From contig CAMHUC010000037.1 in the NCBI GenBank assembly GCA_946188155.1, positions 1-35,013 of the forward strand: a DNA stretch of 35,013 nucleotides. Direction: 5' to 3'. A program made the translations under genes and the position numbers. The notes below the pieces were generated by a model, which was not told the origin of the DNA, did no database searches, and saw only the letters and a list, made by a program, of their open reading frames with translations. The first letter of the stretch is position 1; each line of letters opens with the position of its first letter. The DNA comes from an uncultured bacterium. GTDB taxonomy: Bacteria > Bacteroidota > Bacteroidia > Bacteroidales > Bacteroidaceae. Positions 24,135-29,703 of the stretch are shown here, piece after piece.

Positions 24135-24407
24135 ATGAGTACTACAATCAACATCCCTGTAGAAGTGCCCTACGGCTACGACTTCAATCAGCTGCTGACA
24201 AAGGTTGCCGACTACGTGCGGCTGTTCGTGCCGGTGACGGGCCAGCCCACAGTGGCCGAAGTGGAGCAGGCAGAACCCGTTATCACCGAGGCCGACCTGG
24301 TGATAGACCCTGCCGTGGAGGCTATGTTCAGCAGCGTGCCACCCCTCTCACCCGACATCGACATCAGGCAGGAGTACGGCAAATACCTATATGAGAAGTA
24401 CAAATGA
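24135..24407 (+). CDS. 90-aa antitoxin-like protein paired with PIN toxin
   Basis: A 90-aa protein beginning MSTTINIPVEVPYGYDFN. The first third looks like a small folded domain. The middle is acidic and Pro/Val-rich (AEVEQAEPVITEADLVIDP), and the end is a basic helix (DIRQEYGKYLYEKYK). A flexible middle with a C-terminal partner-binding helix is the usual antitoxin plan. The TGA overlaps the ATG of the PIN gene by four bases. No known antitoxin family was firmly recognised. The start at 24135 is chosen because an upstream in-frame start would lie on the promoter. Confidence 0.75.
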   Translation: MSTTINIPVEVPYGYDFNQLLTKVADYVRLFVPVTGQPTVAEVEQAEPVITEADLVIDPAVEAMFSSVPPLSPDIDIRQEYGKYLYEKYK

Positions 24408-24823
24408 GAAGAGTATTCATCGATACCAACGTATTCATTGACTTCCTCGCACGGCGCGGCGACTTCTACCCGCCCGCAGCAACGATAGTCAGCCTTGCGC
24501 TGAACAGGAAGATTGACCTGTGCGTCTCAGCACTCTCGTTTGCCACAGGCAGCTATCTGATGGAAAAGCACTACGGCATGTCACCGCAGGAAATTGTAGC
24601 CGACTATGTTAAGTTCATCACCCTCAGCCACGTTACCCGCCTCGATGCCAAGACCGTCAGGCAGTCTGTAGCCTCGACATTCCTCGATTTCGAGGATGCT
24701 ATGCAGCATTACTCCACGCTCAACCAAGGTGCCGATGTCATCGTCACCCGCAACAAGGATGACTTCAGTGCTTCCGTCATCCCCGTTATGACCCCTCAAG
24801 AGTTTCTCGACTCGCTGAGGTAA
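24404..24823 (+). CDS. PIN-domain toxin, VapC-like (PIN_3 type)
   Basis: A 139-aa PIN-domain RNase. The metal-site Asp lies in VFIDTNVFIDFLARRGDFYP at the N-terminus, the middle block is LCVSALSFATGSYLMEK, and the C-terminal acidic block is FLDFEDAMQHYSTLNQGADVIVTRNKDDF, followed by VIPVMTPQEFL. These are typical of Bacteroidetes PIN_3 proteins that act as toxins cutting tRNA or other RNA. The gene overlaps its presumed antitoxin by ATGA. It is the last cassette of the array and the only one with recognisable toxin-antitoxin cargo, which is why it informs the reading of the other two. Confidence 0.88.
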   Translation: MRRVFIDTNVFIDFLARRGDFYPPAATIVSLALNRKIDLCVSALSFATGSYLMEKHYGMSPQEIVADYVKFITLSHVTRLDAKTVRQSVASTFLDFEDAMQHYSTLNQGADVIVTRNKDDFSASVIPVMTPQEFLDSLR

Positions 24824-24846
24824 CGAAAGCAATTTTTAAGTGATAT

Positions 24847-24887
24847 CCGCCGAGATTCTCCGAAGAAGGAGAGTTCCCGGCTTTTTT
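24847..24887 (+). terminator. Intrinsic terminator after the PIN gene
   Basis: A stem formed by GCCG/CGGC and TCTCC/GGAGA is followed by six T. The left arm (GATATCCGCCGAGATTCTCC) is identical to the cassette-end stem-loops at 22811 and 23907, so this is the third copy of that element, here with a T-run. Confidence 0.75.
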
Positions 24888-25009
24888 GTGTTCCTACCCC
24901 TCAGCGGGGGCAGGGTATCCGTCACTGTCTCAATCGGAATGTATGGACTATGCGCACATTATATATATAGGAATTAAGAAGAATAGTAATGGAATAAAAA
25001 CTAACGATT

Positions 25010-25350
25010 ATGAACAAGAAAAGAAGAAGAAACCTGAGAGCGTGGGTTACGGCACTATGCGCCGCCGCCCTCTGCCTGCTCGGCGTGCAGCCGACCTGGG
25101 CTATCAGCTCTACGCCGTGGCCACCCAGCCCCAGGACATCGCCGGCACGGGCAATCCTCCCTCGACGAAGGTGATAGCCAGCGATATGACCGCCGCCGTG
25201 GTGAAGAAGGACAACTTCGGCACACTGACGGAAGCTGCCTACACACTCTACGACACCGACAAGGTGGACTACGTGAAGGTGGAGCTGACCAATGCCCAGA
25301 CGGGCGTAGAATATATGGTAGTGGCCAGCGTCCGCAAGGCTCCTGAGTGA
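25010..25350 (+). CDS. Small putative secreted protein, reading frame apparently interrupted
   Basis: From the ATG at 25010 the first frame encodes a clear signal peptide, MNKKRRRNLRAWVTALC then AAALCLLGVQPTWA, then degenerates and stops near 25174. The frame one base back, open to the TGA at 25348-25350, encodes a protein-like segment of about 80 residues (YQLYAVATQPQDIAGTG, then TKVIASDMTAAVVKKDNFG, ending VASVRKAPE). One extra base near 25101 (GGGCTAT to GGGCCTAT) would join TWA directly to YQLYAV, exactly at the expected cleavage site. It is therefore a one-base frameshift, by mutation or sequencing error. The uninterrupted alternative starts at 25057 or 24943 and lacks a signal peptide. 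The mature domain is of unknown function. Confidence 0.55.
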
Positions 25351-25366
25351 GCCTTGCGGACTTTTT
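25330..25366 (+). terminator. Intrinsic terminator overlapping the end of the small secreted-protein gene
   Basis: Perfect 12-bp arms, GTCCGCAAGGCT and AGCCTTGCGGAC (25330-25341 and 25350-25361), with an 8-bp loop and five T. The last seven codons of the gene lie inside the left arm and loop. Confidence 0.9.
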
Positions 25367-25388
25367 GTTTCGTTTTCGGCGGTTTTGT

Positions 25389-25419
25389 TTTGCCGTATCA
25401 GAAATATTGCTTAACTTTG
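25389..25419 (+). promoter_or_regulatory. Promoter for the LytS-LytTR pair (TTTG-N19-TAACTTTG)
   Basis: TTTG at 25389-25392 and TAACTTTG at 25412-25419 with 19 bp spacing, an ideal Bacteroidetes promoter. The first ATG is only 8 bases after the -7 box, so the leader is about 2-10 nt depending on which of two starts (25428 or 25434) is used. Confidence 0.75.
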
Positions 25420-25427
25420 CACACGTG

Positions 25428-26504
25428 ATGAAGATGGAGAAGAAAGACATCTGGCTGTTCCTGGCTCAGGTCGGCGTGTGGGCACTGATGATACTGGTGT
25501 TCCCCCTGGCCATCTTCGTCAGTACCCGCAGCTGGGAGTCGACATCTACCTCGCTACTGATGGTGTGGCAGCTGCTGCGCGCACCGATGGCCGTCTACTT
25601 CGCCAACTTCTACCTGCTGGGGCCCCACCTGTTCTTCCGTCGCCGCTACTGGCTGTTCGCGCTGTGCAACATCCTGCTGATCCTGGGTGTCAACTACGGT
25701 TTCTTCTTCGGCTACTTCATGATCAGGGAGCGCGTGCCGCAGATGACGGGCAACGCCTGGATAGGCTACTTCTCCGGCGCATTCATGTTCCTGCTGCTCA
25801 ATGCCGTTACGGCGGCGGTGGCCGTAGGCATCCGCCATCTGCAGCGCGTCCGCCAGATCAAGCAGCAGCTCAAGGAGGAGAAGGCCCGCAGCACCGAGGC
25901 CGAGCTGGCCTGGCTGAAGAACCAGATCAACCCCCACTTCCTGTTCAACACGCTGAACAACATCTCGAGCCTGACACAGATAGACCCCGACGCCGCGCAG
26001 GATGCCATCGCCCAGCTGAGCGACCTGCTGCGCTACGCCATGTACGAGACCAACAAGGCGGCGGTGCCCATACAGGGCGAGGTGGACTTCATGCGAAACT
26101 ACATCGCGCTGATGAAGCTGCGCTGCAACGAACGGACTGCGGTCAACTGTCGATTCTCAATCCTCAATTATCAATTACCTGTCGCCCCGCTGCTGTTCAT
26201 CTCGCTCATCGAGAACGCCTTCAAGCACGGCGTGAGCAGCAGCCGTCCGTCGAAGATTGACATCAGCCTGGCCGACGAGGGCAGCAGCCTCGTATTCACC
26301 TGCGACAACACCAACTATCCCAAGGACGATGCCGACCGCAGCGGCTCGGGCATAGGCATAGAGAACACCCGCCGCCGCCTCGACCTGCTATACCCCGGCC
26401 GATACCAGTGGGAGCAGAGCCTGCAAGGCGATACCTACCATGTGCGCATCACCCTGAAAAAGGACTCGGCTCTGCCGCTTGGCTCGTCTAAGAATCATCT
26501 GTAA
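25428..26504 (+). CDS. LytS/YehU-type sensor histidine kinase
   Basis: A 358-aa membrane kinase. Four hydrophobic helices lie in the first 140 residues (for example VGVWALMILVFPLAIFV and YWLFALCNILLILGVNYGF) with no large sensor domain. A short coiled coil (about 142-162) leads to the His_kinase domain, with the phospho-acceptor His170 in NQINPHFLFNTLNN. The ATP-binding domain follows, with SLIENAFKHG and SGIGIENTRRRL. Around residues 243-251 the sequence FSILNYQLP comes from a 7-bp repeat embedded in the gene. It is followed after a heptad spacer by its LytTR partner. The signal is unknown. Confidence 0.92.
   Translation: MKMEKKDIWLFLAQVGVWALMILVFPLAIFVSTRSWESTSTSLLMVWQLLRAPMAVYFANFYLLGPHLFFRRRYWLFALCNILLILGVNYGFFFGYFMIRERVPQMTGNAWIGYFSGAFMFLLLNAVTAAVAVGIRHLQRVRQIKQQLKEEKARSTEAELAWLKNQINPHFLFNTLNNISSLTQIDPDAAQDAIAQLSDLLRYAMYETNKAAVPIQGEVDFMRNYIALMKLRCNERTAVNCRFSILNYQLPVAPLLFISLIENAFKHGVSSSRPSKIDISLADEGSSLVFTCDNTNYPKDDADRSGSGIGIENTRRRLDLLYPGRYQWEQSLQGDTYHVRITLKKDSALPLGSSKNHL
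26153..26180 (+). repeat. Heptad repeat inside the kinase coding sequence (ATTCTCA family x4)
   Basis: Four contiguous 7-bp units, ATTCTCA, ATCCTCA, ATTATCA and ATTACCT. They encode FSILNYQLP between the His domain and the N-box of the ATP-binding domain. The repeat type normally occurs between genes. Confidence 0.7.
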
Positions 26505-26521
26505 ACCGTAAACTATAAACA
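26501..26521 (+). repeat. Heptad repeat (GTAAACY x3), kinase-regulator junction
   Basis: GTAAACC, GTAAACT and ATAAACA. They supply the kinase TAA stop (26502-26504) and run to six bases before the regulator ATG. This is the complement-strand form of the GTTTATA family. Confidence 0.75.
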
Positions 26522-26527
26522 AAAGAA

Positions 26528-27325
26528 ATGGCCCTCTCCTGCATCATCGTCGACGACGAGCCGCTGGCCGTCAAGCTCTTAGAGTCGTATGTCGCCAAGA
26601 CCCCTGGCCTGGAGCTGCTGGGCTCCCACACCGACTCCGTGGAGGCCATCAATGCCGTCAGGGAGCGCCGGCCCAACCTGCTTTTCCTCGACATCCAGAT
26701 GCCCGACCTCAACGGCATGGAGCTGGCGCGGATGCTACCCGAGGGTACGCGCGTCGTCTTCACCACCGCCTTCAAGGAGTATGCCTTCGAGAGCTACGAG
26801 GTGAGTGCCCTCGACTTCCTGCTCAAGCCCATCCGCTACAACAAGTTCCTCGCCGCCGTGGAGAAATCCAGGGAGTGGTTTGGCGTTGTTAATCGGGGGT
26901 GCGGGGGTGCGGGGGCACGGGTGAGCGAGAATGGTTCAGAGGCAGAGAGTAATCTCGCACCCCCCCCCCCCCGCACCCCAGCGCCTCCGATTCAGGCAAC
27001 CCTCTTCCTACGTGTCGACGGCGAGTACCGGCAGGTCAGCATTGCCGACATCATCTACGTGGCCGGCATGAAGGACTACGTGATGTTCTACCTCGACGGC
27101 GAGCGGAAGCCCCTCATCACCCACCTGACGATGAAGGCCGCCGAGGACATGCTGCCGCCGCAGCTCTTCATGCGCGTACACCGCTCCTATATCGTCTGTC
27201 TCGACAAGATACGCAAGGTGGACCGCAACGACTGCATCTATATCGGCGAGGAAATCGTCCACGTCACCGATGCCTACCTGCCCGCCTTCCACGAATATCT
27301 CGATTCGAAAATCGTAAATAAATAG
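26528..27325 (+). CDS. LytTR-family response regulator
   Basis: A 265-aa regulator. The receiver domain (about 1-118) has acidic residues Asp9-Asp10, phospho-acceptor Asp55 in LLFLDIQMPD, TTAFKEYAF, and Lys in LLKPI. The LytTR DNA-binding domain (about 165-262) shows the usual IIYVAGMKDYVMFY and FMRVHRSYIVCLDKI blocks. The two are joined by a low-complexity linker (about 120-155) encoded by G-rich octads and a 13-C tract that gives a proline run. Any change in C number would cut off the DNA-binding domain. Its last codons and stop come from a heptad repeat. It pairs with the kinase upstream. Confidence 0.93.
   Translation: MALSCIIVDDEPLAVKLLESYVAKTPGLELLGSHTDSVEAINAVRERRPNLLFLDIQMPDLNGMELARMLPEGTRVVFTTAFKEYAFESYEVSALDFLLKPIRYNKFLAAVEKSREWFGVVNRGCGGAGARVSENGSEAESNLAPPPPRTPAPPIQATLFLRVDGEYRQVSIADIIYVAGMKDYVMFYLDGERKPLITHLTMKAAEDMLPPQLFMRVHRSYIVCLDKIRKVDRNDCIYIGEEIVHVTDAYLPAFHEYLDSKIVNK
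26895..26979 (+). repeat. G-quadruplex motif and 13-C homopolymer within the regulator gene
   Basis: GGGGGTGC occurs twice, then GGGGGCAC and GGG (26895-26921): four G-runs with 3-base loops, a canonical G4 motif on the plus strand. At 26960-26972 there are 13 C in a row, followed by GCACCCC, which is complementary to the G-rich part. All of it is translated as the interdomain linker. Confidence 0.9.
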
Positions 27326-27349
27326 AAGTTGTAAATTATTAAATCGTAA
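27314..27349 (+). repeat. Degenerate heptad repeat (GTAAATA family), regulator-esterase junction
   Basis: GTAAATA and GTAAATT-like units run from inside the last regulator codons to the esterase start, where GTAAATG contains the ATG. They belong to the family seen at ftsQ-ftsA and ftsA-ftsZ. Confidence 0.65.
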
Positions 27350-28483
27350 ATGAAAAAGATTCTTTCCATCACGCTGCTGGCTCTCGGCTGCCTCAGCAGC
27401 TCGGCAGCCAACAGGACCGTTCCCGTGAGAGGAACCGTCGTCAGTCCGTCGGACAAGCACATCCAGTACACCGGCCGCATCAGCTTTGCCAATCCCGAGC
27501 GGCCGGCGTGGAATTTCCCTGGCATACAGATAGTGGCAGCCTTCGAGGGCACGTCGCTCAAGATGCTGGCCAAGCCGCAGAGTGGCTACTTCGTGGCGCA
27601 GATAGACCGCGCCGAACCGTTCAAGGTGGCCTTCACCGGAGCCAAGGACTCGCTGGTGACGCTGGCCACCGCCCTGCCCGACGGTCGCCACCAGGTGCGG
27701 CTGATGTACGCCATCGAGGGCTATGAGATGTATCCCGAGTTCTGGGGCTTCGTGCTCGACGAGGGCCGACGGCTCGTCGATGCCCCGGCACTGCCCGCGC
27801 GGAAGCTCGAGTTCGTAGGCAACAGCATCACCTGCGGCTATGGCAATGAGGGCACCGACAAGAATGAGCACTTCGACTACGCCACCGAGAACCACTACTG
27901 GAGCTACGCTGCCATCACCTCGCGAGCCCTTCAGGCCCAGCACTGGGTGGTGGCCCGCAGCGGCATCGGGGCCTACCGCAACTTCGGCGAGGCGAAGGCG
28001 GGCTCTCCGAACAGCTGCATGCAGGTGCAGTACGAATATACTGGCTACGCTCCCGATGCGAAGCTGCGCCAGAAGGGCGGCTTCGACAGTGAGCGGTGGG
28101 ACTTCGGCCGCTATCAGCCCGACGTGGTGTGCATCAACCTGGGCACCAACGACCTCTCCACCAACAACTACGACTTGAAGCTGCTCAAACAGGGCTATCA
28201 GAAGCTATTGAAGATGGTACGCACGCATAATCCGCAGGCAAAAATCGTATTCCTCTGCGGCTCCATGCTGGAAGGTAAGGAACTGGAGACGGCCAAGCGA
28301 CTGCTCAACGAGGTGGCCGACGAGGCTCGTAAGGCCGGCGACCGTGAGGTGTACCGCTTCGACTTCACGCCGCAGAACGGCGACCTGGGCTATGGCAACG
28401 ACTGGCATCCCAGTCTGTGGCAGCACGAGAAGATGGCTGCCGAGCTGACGGCCTATCTGCGCGGCCTGACGGGCTGGTTCTGA
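27350..28483 (+). CDS. Secreted SGNH esterase, carbohydrate esterase family 2-like
   Basis: A 377-aa two-domain esterase. A signal peptide of about 20 residues (MKKILSITLLALGCLSSSAA) is followed by an N-terminal beta-sandwich (to about 145) and then the SGNH domain. That domain has Ser159 in FVGNSITCGYG, Asn267 in LGTNDLS, and Asp351/His353 in NDWHPS. This domain order is that of CE2 acetyl-xylan/gluco-mannan esterases, which remove acetyl groups from plant polysaccharides. It probably acts in the periplasm or outside the cell. It follows the LytTR regulator by 24 bp in the same direction, so it may be in that operon or its target. Confidence 0.88.
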   Translation: MKKILSITLLALGCLSSSAANRTVPVRGTVVSPSDKHIQYTGRISFANPERPAWNFPGIQIVAAFEGTSLKMLAKPQSGYFVAQIDRAEPFKVAFTGAKDSLVTLATALPDGRHQVRLMYAIEGYEMYPEFWGFVLDEGRRLVDAPALPARKLEFVGNSITCGYGNEGTDKNEHFDYATENHYWSYAAITSRALQAQHWVVARSGIGAYRNFGEAKAGSPNSCMQVQYEYTGYAPDAKLRQKGGFDSERWDFGRYQPDVVCINLGTNDLSTNNYDLKLLKQGYQKLLKMVRTHNPQAKIVFLCGSMLEGKELETAKRLLNEVADEARKAGDREVYRFDFTPQNGDLGYGNDWHPSLWQHEKMAAELTAYLRGLTGWF

Positions 28484-28499
28484 CCCCGCTGGCCATTCT

Positions 28500-29456
28500 T
28501 CAGTCGCCCAGGCCGTACTGCTCCTTCACGCTGTCGAGTATGGCCAGCAGTTCGACCATCGTCTCGGCCCTGAGCATGGCGATGCGTGTCTGTCGGAAGT
28601 TTGGGATGCCCTTGAAGATGGGCGTGGCGGCGAGGTGCCTCCGGGTGTGGAGGATGCCTCGCTTCTCGTCGATGCGCTCCACGTTGATGCGCAGCAGCTC
28701 CTTCAGCACGTCGAGCTTCTCGTCGAAGGAGAGTTGCTCGCGGCTGAAGATCCAGGGGCATCCGAAGGTGGCGCGGCCTATCATCACGGCATCGACACCA
28801 TACTGCTCGAAGGCGCGGTCGGCATCGTCGAGCGAGGTGATGTCGCCATTGCCGATGATGGGGATGTGGATCTTAGGGTTGCGCCTGACCTCGCCAATCA
28901 GCGTCCAGTCGGCCTCGCCGGTGTACATCTGACTGCGGGTACGCCCGTGGATGGTCAGAGCCGCGATGCCGCAGTCCTGGAGCTGTTCGGCCAGCGAGGT
29001 GATGATGAGCTGCTCGTGGTTCCAGCCCAGACGGGTCTTCACCGTCACGGGCAGGCTGACGGCATCCACCACCCGCCGGGTAATCTCCAGCATCTTCGGG
29101 ATGTTCTGTAGCATGCCTGCACCGGCACCCTTGCCGGCCACCTTCTTCACCGGACAGCCGAAGTTCAGGTCGATCAGGTCGGGACCGGCCTGCTCCACCA
29201 TCTTTGCCGCCTCTACCATCGCCTCCACGTCGCGCCCGTAGATCTGTATGCCTACGGGGCGCTCCGTGTCGCTGATGGTCAGTTTCTGGAGGGTCGACTT
29301 CACGTCGCGTATCAGTGCCTCGGCACTCACGAACTCCGTATACACCATGGCCGCCCCGAACCGCTTGCACAGCAGCCGGAAGCCGATGTCGGTGACATCC
29401 TCCATCGGTGCCAGGAACACAGGGCGCTCGCCGAATTCTATATTACCTATCTTCAA
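28500..29456 (-). CDS. dusB: tRNA-dihydrouridine synthase DusB
   Basis: A 318-aa FMN-dependent enzyme that reduces uridine to dihydrouridine in tRNA D-loops. The TIM-barrel begins VFLAPMEDVTDIGFRLLCKRFG, then YTEFVSAEAL, IQIYGRD, and the catalytic Cys (about residue 101) in DLNFGCPVKKVAGKGAGAGML, with VKTRLGW, TIHGRTRSQMYTG, IIGNGDI and MIGRATFGCPWIF following. Length is normal. The start follows a heptad repeat array on this strand by nine bases. It converges with the esterase gene, with 16 bp between stops. Confidence 0.96.
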   Translation of the reverse strand: MKIGNIEFGERPVFLAPMEDVTDIGFRLLCKRFGAAMVYTEFVSAEALIRDVKSTLQKLTISDTERPVGIQIYGRDVEAMVEAAKMVEQAGPDLIDLNFGCPVKKVAGKGAGAGMLQNIPKMLEITRRVVDAVSLPVTVKTRLGWNHEQLIITSLAEQLQDCGIAALTIHGRTRSQMYTGEADWTLIGEVRRNPKIHIPIIGNGDITSLDDADRAFEQYGVDAVMIGRATFGCPWIFSREQLSFDEKLDVLKELLRINVERIDEKRGILHTRRHLAATPIFKGIPNFRQTRIAMLRAETMVELLAILDSVKEQYGLGD

Positions 29457-29465
29457 TTGCTTACT

Positions 29466-29528
29466 GTTTATAGTTTATTGTTTACAGTTTATAGTTTATA
29501 GTTTATAGTTTACAGTTTATAGTTTACT
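29466..29528. repeat. Heptad tandem repeat, GTTTAYW x9, upstream of dusB
   Basis: Nine contiguous 7-bp units (mostly GTTTATA, with GTTTATT, GTTTACA and GTTTACT variants), read on the plus strand. The array lies just upstream of the minus-strand dusB start, where it reads as TAAACTA-type units. Confidence 0.9.
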
Positions 29529-29548
29529 CATGTTCCGGAAGTACTTTT

Positions 29549-29645
29549 CCCTGCTTGCTGTAGGGCGTTTAGCTTGTCTAACGCCGCTCAAAGGATGATG
29601 CAGCAGGCGGCGTTAGACAAGCTAAACGCCCTACAGCAAGCAGGG
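29549..29645. repeat. Perfect 39-bp inverted repeat with 19-bp loop
   Basis: The arms 29549-29587 and 29607-29645 are exact reverse complements. The 247-bp gap 29457-29703 holds only this and the heptad array. It lies 59 bp after the GH127 stop (minus strand). No T-run follows directly on either strand, so it is stronger and longer than an ordinary terminator. Each arm can be read as AALDKLNALQQAG, but no complete gene is supported. Confidence 0.9.
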
Positions 29646-29703
29646 GAAGCTCCTTTATATGAAGGAATCTCGGAGCTTCAGGAACTTGAGTGGTTTACTG
29701 TTC

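Noticed and set aside
29549..29645. Invertible promoter switch
   Set aside because: The 19-bp loop between the arms is too short to hold a promoter, and no recombinase gene is near.
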